Below are positions 7,124 through 14,595 of a stretch of DNA of 64,000 nt, in pieces (position 1 is the first letter of the stretch; every line of letters begins with the position of its first letter). This DNA comes from Moraxella haemolytica. Its GTDB lineage: Bacteria > Pseudomonadota > Gammaproteobacteria > Pseudomonadales > Moraxellaceae. Location of the stretch: positions 1,736,001 to 1,800,000 of the forward strand of contig NZ_CP089974.1 in assembly GCF_030177935.1 (NCBI RefSeq). The letters run 5' to 3'. The translations under genes and the position numbers were made by a program. The notes under the pieces were generated by a model. The model saw only the letters and a program-made list of their open reading frames with translations. It did not search any database and was not told the DNA's origin.

Positions 7124-8089
7124 ATGAATAAACAAGCAGGTGGTATCGCCCGTGCCAAATCCCTAACACCAGAGCAAAGAAGCGAAATTGCCAAGCGAGG
7201 TGCTATGGCTCGTTGGGGAAAGCTCAAAGCTACCCATACAGGCGAGCTAAACATTGGCGATATTACATTACTTTGCCATGTTTTAGAGACGGGCGAGCGG
7301 GTCATCTCTGGTAACGCTATTCAAAAATCATTAGGATTTCCCAAAAGTGCATCAGGTACCACCCTAAAAAAATTCATTGACAGTCGTCTATTGCCGTATT
7401 TGTCAGACGAAACCAAAGAGAAGCTCAGCAATCCGATGAGTTTTTCTCGTGTCGGTGTCGGTGGTGCAGTACCAGAGACACACGGCTATGATGCGTCTAT
7501 TTTGATTGATATTTGTAATGCCATTATTTTGGCAGAGCGAAATGGTGGACTTACACCAGGACAAAAACGCCAGGCACAATTCGCTGATATTATCATTCGT
7601 TCGGTTGCTAAAGTGGGTTTGGTTGCCTTGATTGATGAAGCTACAGGCTATCAAGAAATCAGGGACAAAAAAGCCCTACAAGCCATATTGGACAAGTATT
7701 TGGCAAAAGAATTGGCAGCGTGGGCAAAGCGGTTTCCTGATGAATTTTATCAGGAAATTTTTAGGCTAAAAGGGTGGGATTTTAACCCAGAGAAAGTCGC
7801 TCGTCCTGGTGTGGTCGGTCGCTATACCATTGACCTTGTTTATGAACGGCTTGCTCCTGGACTTTTGGAGGAGTTAGAACAATTAAACCCCAAAAATGAT
7901 AAAGGCTATCGTAAGCACAAACATCACCAATGGCTATCATCTGATGTTGGACACCCTGCACTATCACAGCATATTCATGCCATCATTGGGTTGATGCGTA
8001 TCAGTGATAACTGGGAGCAGCTAATCGGCTTTGTGGATAGAGCTTATCCTAAAAAGGGCACGCAAATTGAACTGATTTTTGAGGATTAG
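7124..8089 (+). CDS. P63C-domain phage protein, 321 aa
   Basis: The protein starts with a short basic segment (MNKQAGGIARAKSLTPEQRSE), and the C-terminal half matches the P63C domain (ALQAILDKYLAKELAAWAKRFPDEFYQEIFRL ... HHQWLSSDVGHPALSQH). P63C proteins are found in phages and mobile elements next to antirepressor and KilA-type genes; their biochemical role is not established. It has its own promoter with three operator copies and is followed three bases after its stop by the promoter of the first C4 module. Confidence 0.8.
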   Translation: MNKQAGGIARAKSLTPEQRSEIAKRGAMARWGKLKATHTGELNIGDITLLCHVLETGERVISGNAIQKSLGFPKSASGTTLKKFIDSRLLPYLSDETKEKLSNPMSFSRVGVGGAVPETHGYDASILIDICNAIILAERNGGLTPGQKRQAQFADIIIRSVAKVGLVALIDEATGYQEIRDKKALQAILDKYLAKELAAWAKRFPDEFYQEIFRLKGWDFNPEKVARPGVVGRYTIDLVYERLAPGLLEELEQLNPKNDKGYRKHKHHQWLSSDVGHPALSQHIHAIIGLMRISDNWEQLIGFVDRAYPKKGTQIELIFED

Positions 8090-8091
8090 GA

Positions 8092-8120
8092 TTGACAAAG
8101 GGTAATCAGTGGGGTATGAT
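8092..8120 (+). promoter_or_regulatory. promoter of C4 module 1
   Basis: TTGACA and TATGAT are separated by exactly 17 bases. GGGTA occurs at 8100, 8112 and 8124, spaced by 12 bases, across and just after the -10 box. The probable transcript start is near 8127. Confidence 0.8.
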
Positions 8121-8249
8121 ATGGGGTAAGGTCTCAAAAGCCTTACACAACGGTAATCACCCCGTCAGCGTGATATTTTTATGCTCCAAAAAAAGTTAAT
8201 CCGAAAAATTTTTTGGCATAGATTTGCATACCTTATTTGATAAGTTATG

Positions 8250-8325
8250 ACCGACGGTGCGACGAATACAATACCCGCAAGGGGAATAAGTCCGCCTAAT
8301 TGTGTATAGGTTTTGAGCCGTTGGT
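8250..8325 (+). ncRNA. c4: C4-type antisense RNA, module 1
   Basis: The 76-base core is closed by ACCGACGG (8250-8257) against CCGTTGGT (8318-8325). Inside is a CCC-GCAA-GGG hairpin with a GNRA tetraloop (8274-8283) and a second hairpin CCTA / TAGG whose loop ATTGTGTA (8299-8306) is the exact complement of TACACAAT at 8399-8406, covering the start codon of the antirepressor. TTTTGAG (8311-8317) pairs with TCAAAA at 8387-8392. Both targets also occur near the transcript start: CTCAAAA at 8133 and TACACAA at 8144. The a'/b' against a1/b1 and a2/b2 layout and the size match the C4 RNA of phages P1 and P7 (about 77 nt). An upstream hairpin ATCAC / GTGAT followed by ATTTTT lies at 8156-8180. Confidence 0.88.
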
Positions 8326-8404
8326 CTCCTAATTTAAGGGTACATCAATTTGCCGTACCCTTTCAAATTAGGAAAATTTAACCCTATCAAAAAGGTAATA
8401 CACA

Positions 8405-9175
8405 ATGCAAACTTTAACTTTCCAAAACATCACTTTAACCCCTGCCAAAGTGGATAACCAAATTTGGCTTACTTCTGCTGAGCTTGCAAAAGCGTTGGGT
8501 TATTCTCGTTCTGATGAAGTAAATAATCTTTATAATCGCAAAAAAGATGAGTTTACCGCCAATATGACCCAAACGGCTGAAATCCAAACCAAAGGCGGTT
8601 TACAGCGTGTTCGCATTTTCTCCCTGCGTGGTTGCCACCTTATCGCCATGTTTGCTCGCACCAAAGTCGCCAAAGAGTTCCGTCAATGGGTGCTAGATAT
8701 TCTTGACAAGGAAGTTGGTCAGCCTGTACAAGTCAAATCCACCGCCACCGACCGCACCCCACTTCGTCAAGCGGTAACCGCCCTAGTTGCCAAATATGGG
8801 CTAATGCACGATGAAGGCTACCGTCTGGTACATCAGTATATGGGTGTAAACAGCATTGATGAAATCCCCATAGATGATTTGCCAGAGGCGGTTGCCTATG
8901 TGCATCGCTTAATGCTTGGGACGATAAATGACCGTGAATTGTATGATGTGTTGGTAAGTTGTGCCATACATCTAAAACAGTTTGGTACCATGCTATCAAG
9001 TTTGCACGCTCATGGTTATTATGCCGATGATGATAACCCCATTGACCCTGCGACTCGTTGTTATAACTACCTTGTGCGTGTGGTGGATAAGATGAACTTG
9101 CGTAATATACATGGTGTGCCAATGTTTGCAAATAATAAAATAAATTTTTACAATGGCTTTTCAAGACCGATTTAG
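8405..9175 (+). CDS. phage antirepressor, Bro-N type, 256 aa
   Basis: Residues 1-105 form a Bro-N / antirepressor N-terminal domain (IWLTSAELAKALGYSRSDEV ... FSLRGCHLIAMFARTKVAKE). Residues about 118-180 are a domain shared with the antirepressors at 11413 and 23493 (PLRQAVTALVAKYGL ... AVAYVHRLML), resembling ORF6C. Antirepressors of this type inactivate CI/C2-like repressors. Translation should be blocked by the C4 RNA upstream, since the antisense target includes its start codon. A large hairpin (8329-8372) lies between C4 and the gene. Confidence 0.85.
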   Translation: MQTLTFQNITLTPAKVDNQIWLTSAELAKALGYSRSDEVNNLYNRKKDEFTANMTQTAEIQTKGGLQRVRIFSLRGCHLIAMFARTKVAKEFRQWVLDILDKEVGQPVQVKSTATDRTPLRQAVTALVAKYGLMHDEGYRLVHQYMGVNSIDEIPIDDLPEAVAYVHRLMLGTINDRELYDVLVSCAIHLKQFGTMLSSLHAHGYYADDDNPIDPATRCYNYLVRVVDKMNLRNIHGVPMFANNKINFYNGFSRPI

Positions 9176-9219
9176 GTTGGTTGGATTTGAAATTTATTTA
9201 TAATCCCCAAAATACCTCC

Positions 9220-9311
9220 TTGACACCACGATACCCTGTGGGGTATGATAATGCTAGTATGGCATTAAGTGTCAATAAGGCGATTATCCGTTTTGGGTAG
9301 TTGCCTTTTTT
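9220..9311 (+). ncRNA. small RNA gene, copy A
   Basis: TTGACA and TATGAT are spaced by 18 bases, with the dyad ATACCC / GGGTAT lying over the -10 box. A small hairpin AATGC / GCATT follows, and only about 50 bases after the probable start comes an 11-base-pair stem (9279-9289 with 9295-9305) with T6: a strong terminator. The predicted RNA is about 55-60 bases. A copy with three differences over 97 bases is at 15383. No coding frame is visible. The role is unknown; a C4-related leftover, decoy or independent small RNA are all possible. Confidence 0.7.
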
Positions 9312-9342
9312 GTTGCCTCAAACACTGCCAACACACAAAGCA

Positions 9343-9376
9343 AAACCCCAACTGACGGCAATCGGTTGGGGTTTTT
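9343..9376 (+). terminator. intrinsic terminator
   Basis: ACCCCAAC pairs with GTTGGGG across a 12-base loop and is followed by TTTTT. It isolates the antirepressor / small RNA unit from the frameshifted membrane gene and HNH gene downstream. Confidence 0.75.
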
Positions 9377-9413
9377 AATTCAACCCTTTTAATGCAGAAA
9401 AGGATTAAATCTT

Positions 9414-9588
9414 GTGAGTAATTATAGCAAGTTTTTGATAAAAATACTAGGATTTACAATGCAATCCATCAATTTCAAACCTGAAAATTTCATCAGATTT
9501 TTTTTGGCATATTTGTTTTATGATTGCGTTTTTAATGGTGGTGTCGTTGGCTATTACGATTGTTAAGTTTTATCTCGGTATTCAATAG
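9414..9588 (+). pseudogene. small membrane protein, frameshifted in a T8 tract
   Basis: Starting at GTG 9414, the first 30 residues (FLIKILGF ... ENFIRFF) parallel the intact 57-aa protein at 10615-10788. At a run of eight T bases (9498-9505) the frame breaks into an unrelated ending. Removing one T restores a transmembrane segment (MIAFLMVVSLAITIV) and a length of about 57 residues ending at TAG 9586. It may be a decayed paralogue, a phase-variable gene or a sequencing error in the homopolymer. It lies just ahead of the HNH gene. Confidence 0.55.
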
Positions 9589-9600
9589 GGAATTGTAACA

Positions 9601-9963
9601 ATGCCAAAGACACCTTGCCGAGCCATTGGTTGCCCCGCCCTTGTCAGCCGTGCGGACAAAGGTTTTTGTAGCGACCACGCCCACCACAGGCACGGTTGGC
9701 ACAAGAGCCATCAAGGTCGCACCAATAAAGAGCGTGGCTACGGGCAGGCGTGGCGGAAACTAAGAACACAAGTGCTGGTGCGAGACCGACACTTGTGCCA
9801 AGTCTGCTTGGCTGACGGCAGGTACACGCCTGCCACCGAAGTGGATCATATCATCAATAAGGCAAGCGGTGGCACAGATGAGCTGACGAACTTACAAGCA
9901 ATCTGCCACGCCTGCCACAAGACCAAGACACAAGCCGAGAGCCACAGGGGTGGGGGTGGGTAA
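9601..9963 (+). CDS. phage HNH endonuclease, 120 aa
   Basis: The N-terminus has paired cysteines (CRAIGCPAL ... CSDHAH). The HNH core is at residues 60-105: LCQVCLADG, TEVDHIINKASGG and LQAICHACHK, giving the zinc-binding CxxC pairs and catalytic histidine. HNH nucleases next to terminase genes are required, with terminase, for cutting at cos in HK97-type phages. It lies 83 bases ahead of the small terminase, and the intergenic stretch 9964-10046 may hold cos. Confidence 0.92.
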   Translation: MPKTPCRAIGCPALVSRADKGFCSDHAHHRHGWHKSHQGRTNKERGYGQAWRKLRTQVLVRDRHLCQVCLADGRYTPATEVDHIINKASGGTDELTNLQAICHACHKTKTQAESHRGGGG

Positions 9964-10046
9964 AAAGTTCCGAGCCTTTCGCCGTAGAACCTACCTCCTA
10001 GCCAAATTTTTACAACCGCGAAATTAAAAGTTTAGGGAGTTGGAGA

Positions 10047-10532
10047 ATGGGTGGAATTGCGACAGTTGCAGGGCGTGGGCGAAAACCTAAGCCAACCAAA
10101 TTAAAAGAGCTGAACGGCAACGCTGGCAAGCGTGCTTTAAATAAAAATGAGCCACAATTTGACAAGATTATGAACATTGAACCGCCAGAATGGTTAGAGC
10201 CGTTGGCGGTGGAAATGTGGCAAAGGGTCGTTCCCCAGTTGTGTGCCAATGACTTGCTTACGGTTGGGGATTTGCACAATGTGGAAGCCTTTTGCACGGC
10301 GTATGCACGGTGGCGACAATCGCAAATTGAAATCAATAATTATGGCGTGGTTGTGCCACACCCAGAGACTGGGGTTTTACAAAAAAATCCTGCCGTTACG
10401 GTGATGAATGAAACCGCCCGACAACTGGTAACTTTTGGGTCGCTTTTGGGGCTTGACCCTGCTAGTCGCACACGGCTGACAGGTGGGACAAAGAATGAAA
10501 CGATGGGCAATCCGTTTGCAGAGTTTTTATAA
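10047..10532 (+). CDS. terS: terminase small subunit, P27 family, 161 aa
   Basis: The protein has the P27-family pattern: GRGRKPKPTKLKELNGNAGKR near the start, then PPEWLEPLAVEMWQRVVPQL and the C-terminal GLDPASRTRLTGG. The small subunit recognises phage DNA at cos and directs the large subunit. The ATG follows GGAG by six bases. Unusually, two C4-antirepressor modules (10792-12393) separate it from the large subunit gene, so the two subunits are not directly coupled. Confidence 0.93.
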   Translation: MGGIATVAGRGRKPKPTKLKELNGNAGKRALNKNEPQFDKIMNIEPPEWLEPLAVEMWQRVVPQLCANDLLTVGDLHNVEAFCTAYARWRQSQIEINNYGVVVPHPETGVLQKNPAVTVMNETARQLVTFGSLLGLDPASRTRLTGGTKNETMGNPFAEFL

Positions 10533-10544
10533 AGTGTAAAAAGC

Positions 10545-10577
10545 AAAACCCCAACGCTGGCAGGCATTGGGGTTTTT
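10545..10577 (+). terminator. intrinsic terminator after terS
   Basis: CCCCAA pairs with TTGGGG over a 12-base loop, followed by TTTTT. It would end late transcription before terL unless antiterminated. Confidence 0.75.
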
Positions 10578-10614
10578 ATTATCCAATTAACCACGACTTA
10601 ATGGGACAATATTT

Positions 10615-10788
10615 ATGTCTAATAATAAACGATTTTTGATAAAATTGCTAGGGGTTTTTATGATAGAAATTACCAATGTAACACCTGAAAAGATTGGAAA
10701 GTTGCTTTGGAAAATTACAGCAATGATTTGTATCATTATTATGTTTGTTAAATTGCCTGATTATATCAATGCCGTTAAATGGTGGTAG
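10615..10788 (+). CDS. small membrane protein, 57 aa
   Basis: The frame begins MSNNKRFLIKLLGVF and has one hydrophobic segment near residues 32-47 (ITAMICIIIMFV). It is the intact paralogue of the frameshifted gene at 9414-9588. It lies between the small terminase terminator and the promoter of C4 module 2, three bases upstream of it. No family is recognised. Possibly an accessory gene brought in with the antirepressor module. Confidence 0.5.
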   Translation: MSNNKRFLIKLLGVFMIEITNVTPEKIGKLLWKITAMICIIIMFVKLPDYINAVKWW

Positions 10789-10791
10789 GGA

Positions 10792-10820
10792 TTGACAAAG
10801 GGCAATTAGTGGGGTATGAT
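10792..10820 (+). promoter_or_regulatory. promoter of C4 module 2
   Basis: TTGACA and TATGAT are spaced by 17 bases, with 13 of those spacer positions plus both boxes matching the module 1 promoter. GTGGGGTATGAT is common to both. It should drive the C4 leader into the truncated antirepressor at 11073. Confidence 0.8.
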
Positions 10821-10951
10821 GTGCCTACTACTAAATTCCAAAGCGGTATCAAATCTCGCCCCGAAAGAGCGTTATTTTTATGCCTGTAATTTGTGAACTG
10901 TGGTCATATGAACACAGTTGAGCAAAAACGCATAGCCACATTCGTCTTATG

Positions 10952-11027
10952 ACGGGTTGAGAGGCGTAATACAACACCCGCAAGGGAAATATGCCCGCCG
11001 TACTTTGGAACGGTAGTTGAGACCCGT
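10952..11027 (+). ncRNA. c4: C4-type antisense RNA, module 2
   Basis: The 76-base core is closed by ACGGGT / ACCCGT. It holds a GGCG / CGCC arm with CCC-GCAA-GGG (10977-10986) and the hairpin CCGT / ACGG. The loop of that hairpin, CTTTGGA (11003-11009), is the exact complement of TCCAAAG at 11056-11062, the ribosome-binding site of the gene at 11073, and of the same seven bases at 10837-10843 near the transcript start. TAGTTG (11014-11019) can pair with TAACTA at 11047-11052. An upstream hairpin AACTGTG / CACAGTT is present. Module 4 shows compensating changes at the stems and at loop plus target. Confidence 0.88.
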
Positions 11028-11181
11028 TGCCCTATCTGGGTAATACTAACTAAAATCCAAAGGAGACATTTTATGTCAAACCAAGTCCAAACCGTCAAAT
11101 TCTATGACGATGTCTTGATTACCATTGAGCAAGACAATATACAATATGTTGCCGTTCGCCCTATCGTAGAGAATATGGGGC

Positions 11182-11210
11182 TTGACAAAGTGGGTTTTTT
11201 ATTTTATAGT
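11182..11210 (+). promoter_or_regulatory. promoter of C4 module 3
   Basis: TTGACA and TATAGT are spaced by 17 bases. The -35 box lies exactly at the point where the reading frame of the upstream antirepressor loses similarity. A hairpin ATCGCT / AGCGAT with T6 follows at 11253-11276, an attenuator-like element. Confidence 0.8.
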
Positions 11211-11297
11211 ATTTGGCAAGGTGTTTCAAAACCATCGATTTTACACAGCGTGATCGCTACGCCTAGCGATTTTTTGTTGCCTATTACTTTCTGTTAT

Positions 11298-11363
11298 GGG
11301 CAAGATGGTGCATATCGTGAGAATGCACAGCCGACTGTGTACGGTGTTTTGAACATCTTGTCC
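11298..11363 (+). ncRNA. c4: C4-type antisense RNA, module 3
   Basis: The core is 66 bases, closed by GGGCAAGATG / CATCTTGTCC (one wobble). The GNRA arm of the other modules is replaced by a shorter hairpin GTGCAT / ATGCAC. The antisense hairpin CCG / CGG carries CTGTGTA (11335-11341), complementary to TACACAG at 11394-11400, overlapping the AGGAG site of the antirepressor, and to TACACAG at 11242-11248. GTTTTGAA (11346-11353) complements TTCAAAAC at 11225-11232 and TTCAAA near 11371. This is the most divergent module, but it keeps the full a'/b' logic. Confidence 0.82.
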
Positions 11364-11412
11364 ACCCTATTTCAAACTAGGGTTAAATCTCAATACACAG
11401 GAGTATTAGCCA

Positions 11413-12393
11413 ATGTCTAATCAACTTACTTCCATTGACTTTCACGGTCAAACTTTACTGGCAACCATTCAAGATAATGTGGTTTATACCGCACTTAAAC
11501 CAATTTGTGAAAATATTGGTTTATCTTGGAACGCCCAATTTGAGCGTATCAAGCGTGATGAAGTGCTTGCCGAAGGTATTCGTATGATACGAACACCTAC
11601 AAAAGGTGGTTTTCAAGATGTGGTTTGTTTGCCATTAACACTTTTGAACGGCTGGCTATTTGGTGTAGATACAAACCGTGTCAAAGCCGAAGTCAAAGAA
11701 ACGCTCATCACTTACAAAAAAGAGTGCTATCAAGCCTTACACGACTACTGGAACAATGGCATAGCCGTCAATCCACGCCTTACCAGTGCCGACACCCTAC
11801 CACTCCGCAACGCCATCAATATGGCAACAGGGATTTTAAAACTGGACTATGCCACGATTTATAAAATGGTACATCAAAGATTTGGCATTACCGACCACAA
11901 AGGCTCAAAGATTAAAATCTTGACCAAAGAACAAATTGGGCAAGCAGTGGAGTATGTGCATAGTTTAATCCTATCTGCCCCAAAACAAGACGAACTGGAT
12001 TTGGCAAACATCTTAAATAGTGAAACCAAACGCTTTGCCGAACATTATAACCGTATGACTTGGTTGGCTCGCTGTGCTGACGGTGTGAGTGATAAAACAT
12101 TCTTTGATAACCGTGATGATGGCGAACATATCGCAGGGTTATTTGTGAAAAATCTGCTCACACAATATCGCTTTGAAGTTGAGTTTGATGAAGGGCATCA
12201 CGATAACGGTTCATTAAAACTCAAACCCATCAGTAAACAAGCCTTTTACAGCGATTTGCCCAGTCTACCCAATGTGCTACAACAACAAATCAATTCAAAA
12301 CTTGCGTATCGCTCCAAACTTAGCGAAACCGATGTTGATACGCTGTGTCAAGTGATAGATGTGTGTAGATTGGCAGTTAAGCACAGTTTATAG
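11413..12393 (+). CDS. phage antirepressor, P22_AR_N type, 326 aa
   Basis: Residues 1-115 are a P22 antirepressor N-terminal domain (VVYTALKPICENIGLSWNAQ ... LPLTLLNGWLFGV). Residues about 132-195 are the ORF6C-like segment shared with the other two antirepressors. The C-terminal third (FLDN-type region, residues 205-326) is unlike theirs and may give repressor specificity. It is controlled by C4 module 3: its AGGAG site lies in the antisense target. Located between the terminase genes. Confidence 0.87.
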   Translation: MSNQLTSIDFHGQTLLATIQDNVVYTALKPICENIGLSWNAQFERIKRDEVLAEGIRMIRTPTKGGFQDVVCLPLTLLNGWLFGVDTNRVKAEVKETLITYKKECYQALHDYWNNGIAVNPRLTSADTLPLRNAINMATGILKLDYATIYKMVHQRFGITDHKGSKIKILTKEQIGQAVEYVHSLILSAPKQDELDLANILNSETKRFAEHYNRMTWLARCADGVSDKTFFDNRDDGEHIAGLFVKNLLTQYRFEVEFDEGHHDNGSLKLKPISKQAFYSDLPSLPNVLQQQINSKLAYRSKLSETDVDTLCQVIDVCRLAVKHSL

Positions 12394-12470
12394 GTCAATC
12401 ATATCCAAAAATACCAAACGCCCTACACGGTTTGACTGTGCGGGGTGTTTGGCGTACAAAAAATTTGATT

Positions 12471-14165
12471 ATGAGTTTTCCAAATGTTGAACGAGCGGAA
12501 AAGTACGCCAAAGATGTCGTGGGTGGCAAAATCATCACAAACAAATGGATAAAATTGGCGTGCCAACGCCATTTTGACGACAAAAAGAAAAGCAAAAACA
12601 AGGATTATCCCTACAAGTTTGACCCCGCCAAAGCTGAACGAGTGGCAAAGTTTATCCAGCTTTTGCCCCATACCAAAGGCGAATGGGCAAGGCGTGGCGA
12701 AAAAATCCACCTTGAACCGTGGCAAGTGTTTGCTTGTTGTGTGCCGTTTGGCTGGGTCAAGAAGTCGGATAATTTACGCCGTTTTCGCACCATTTTTATT
12801 TTTGTTTGTCGTAAAAATGGCAAATCAGCCATCGCAGCGGGGGTGGCAAATTATATGTTTTGTGCCGATGGCGAGTTTGGGGCGGAAGTGTATAGCGGGG
12901 CAACCACTGAAAAGCAAGCGTGGGAAGTGTTTCGCCCTGCCAAACAGATGGTGGAACGCACACCACAGCTCAAAGAATATTTTGGCGTGGAAGTGAACGC
13001 CTCTAATATGAACCGCGTGGCAGACGGCTCACGCTTTGAACCTGTCATCGGCAAACCAGGGGACGGGTCAAGCCCCAGTTGTGCGGTCATTGACGAATAC
13101 CACGAACACAAAGACGATACCCTGTACGACACGATGGAAACGGGTATGGGGGCGAGAAATCAGCCGATTATGCTCATCATCACAACCGCAGGAGCAACCA
13201 TTGGCGGAGCGTGTCATCTGCTCTATCAAGATGCTCAAAAAATGCTTGATGGCGTGCTAGATATTGATGATATGTGGGCGATACTGTACGGTAAAGATAC
13301 AGACGATGCGTGGGATAGCGATGTTGCTTTGATAAAGGCAAATCCAAATTATAACATATCGGTATCGGGGGAATTTTTGCAAGCTCGCCAAAGAGACGCA
13401 AAAACTTCGGCACGCAAACAGTCGGTATTTCGCACCAAGCACCTAAATGAGTGGGTCGGAGCAAAAAATGCGTGGCTGAACATGGCAAAATGGCAACAAG
13501 CCCACGAGCGTAAACCCTTATGTGAGCTTGAAAACCGCCCCTGTTACATTGGGCTTGATTTGGCGACAAAGATTGACTTAAACGCCCTTATTTTGCTATT
13601 CCCACCAACTGCTGATGACCCTTATTATCACATACACGGGCGTTATTATCTGCCAGACGCTAGGGTGCTAGAAAGTATGGACGGCAACGCTGATCGCTAC
13701 CGTGCGTGGGATAATATGGGGCTAATGACCTTGACAATGGGCGAAGTGGTGGATTTTGAAGTCATCAAAGATGATTTAAGAGAATTTATGGGGCGGTTTG
13801 ATGTCCGTCAAATCGCCTATGACCCGTGGCAAGCCACACCGCTCGCCCAAGAAATGGAAAAAGAAGGGGCAACGATGGTGGAGCTACGCCATACTGTAAA
13901 AAATATGAGTGAGCCAATGAAAGAGCTAGAAGCCCTAATTTTGCAGGGTAAAATCGCCCACGGAGATTGTCCTGTGCTAACTTGGCAGGCGAGCAATGTC
14001 GTGGCGGTGGTGGATAAAAAAGACAATATCTATCCAGACAAAGAGCGAGCCGAAAACAAGATTGATGGCATTGTGGCTTTGATAATGGCTCTTGGGCGTG
14101 CCAAATTACACGCCCAAAGTGGGGGGAATATTGATGAGTATTTAGACAATATGGTGATTGCTTGA
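12471..14165 (+). CDS. terL: terminase large subunit, 564 aa
   Basis: The ATG at 12471 gives the usual start MSFPNVERAEKYAKDV; an earlier in-frame TTG at 12432 is less likely. The ATPase domain has a Walker A-like VCRKNGKSAIAAG (residues about 115-127) and a Walker B ending in CAVIDEYHEH. The nuclease domain has GLDLATKIDLNALILL (Asp) and a C-terminal ENKIDGIVALIMALGRA. It packages DNA into the prohead with HK97-like head proteins. Separated from terS by two regulatory modules. Confidence 0.96.
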   Translation: MSFPNVERAEKYAKDVVGGKIITNKWIKLACQRHFDDKKKSKNKDYPYKFDPAKAERVAKFIQLLPHTKGEWARRGEKIHLEPWQVFACCVPFGWVKKSDNLRRFRTIFIFVCRKNGKSAIAAGVANYMFCADGEFGAEVYSGATTEKQAWEVFRPAKQMVERTPQLKEYFGVEVNASNMNRVADGSRFEPVIGKPGDGSSPSCAVIDEYHEHKDDTLYDTMETGMGARNQPIMLIITTAGATIGGACHLLYQDAQKMLDGVLDIDDMWAILYGKDTDDAWDSDVALIKANPNYNISVSGEFLQARQRDAKTSARKQSVFRTKHLNEWVGAKNAWLNMAKWQQAHERKPLCELENRPCYIGLDLATKIDLNALILLFPPTADDPYYHIHGRYYLPDARVLESMDGNADRYRAWDNMGLMTLTMGEVVDFEVIKDDLREFMGRFDVRQIAYDPWQATPLAQEMEKEGATMVELRHTVKNMSEPMKELEALILQGKIAHGDCPVLTWQASNVVAVVDKKDNIYPDKERAENKIDGIVALIMALGRAKLHAQSGGNIDEYLDNMVIA

Positions 14166-14197
14166 ATTGACCGCCCTTTATGCAAAGTGGCGGTTTT

Positions 14198-14422
14198 TTA
14201 TTGGAGTTTTTTTAATGATTTGATTTCTTTCATAATGTCCGTTAATGCGTCTGTAATATCTATGTATTGGGTTGGTGGTTTTTGTTGTTGTTCTAAGCCA
14301 ACTTGCAACAAATGAACCGCCTGTGCATTAACAGAGCGTCCGTCATCTTTGGCTGACTTTTCTATTTGGTCTTTTAATTCTTGGGGAATGCGTAAGTTAA
14401 ATTGGGGGTCTGAACGAGCCAT
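14198..14422 (-). CDS. Arc/Mnt-like ribbon-helix-helix repressor, 74 aa
   Basis: Residues 1-50 form an Arc-type ribbon-helix-helix (PQFNLRIPQELKDQIEKSA ... RSVNAQAVHLLQ). In P22, Arc and Mnt control antirepressor synthesis from the immI region. Here the gene is divergent from the KilA-N gene at 14596, and a TAGTAC ... GTACTA dyad lies over the promoter of the latter. It therefore probably represses that gene and itself. The C-terminus is short and Gln-rich. Confidence 0.88.
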   Translation of the reverse strand: MARSDPQFNLRIPQELKDQIEKSAKDDGRSVNAQAVHLLQVGLEQQQKPPTQYIDITDALTDIMKEIKSLKKLQ

Positions 14423-14467
14423 AAAAGCACCTTTTGAAAAAATTTAAAAATATTTTAACAAAAATAC

Positions 14468-14563
14468 TTGACTTAATCAATAGTACAGTGCTATCATTAT
14501 CACCGTACTAACACGGTACGCAATAAAAAGCCCCTTGCAGACCGTCAAATCAAACAAGGGGCT
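14468..14563 (+). promoter_or_regulatory. promoter, operator and structured leader of the KilA-N gene
   Basis: TTGACT and TATCAT are spaced by 18 bases, with inverted half sites TAGTAC (14481) and GTACTA (14505). In the transcript, ACCGT / ACGGT (14502, 14513) can form a small hairpin. A perfect nine-pair stem AGCCCCTTG / CAAGGGGCT (14529-14563) carries another ACCGT in its loop that can pair with ACGGT, giving a possible pseudoknot switch. AGGA / TCCT at the ribosome-binding site may also fold. Confidence 0.65.
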
Positions 14564-14595
14564 AGAATACTAACCACTGATAAGGAAAATATCCT

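Larger units (their letters stand above)
11073..11420 (+). pseudogene. truncated P22-type antirepressor
   Basis: The first 38 residues (MSNQVQTVKFYDDVLITIE ... VENMGLD) match the start of the intact antirepressor at 23493. From position 11182 the frame simply runs through the promoter and C4 RNA of module 3, giving a meaningless tail. The antirepressor was therefore cut off by replacement or insertion of module 3 at TTGACAAAG. The peptide fragment is unlikely to be functional, yet its C4 regulator and ribosome-binding target are intact. Confidence 0.85.

Noticed and set aside
10840-11070. The matching sequences at both ends of the 220-base leaders suggested target-site duplications or a self-splicing intron.
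   Set aside because: The repeated ends are the a1/b1 and a2/b2 targets of the C4 loops, each complementary to the loop of its own copy, and no conserved intron core segments could be found.
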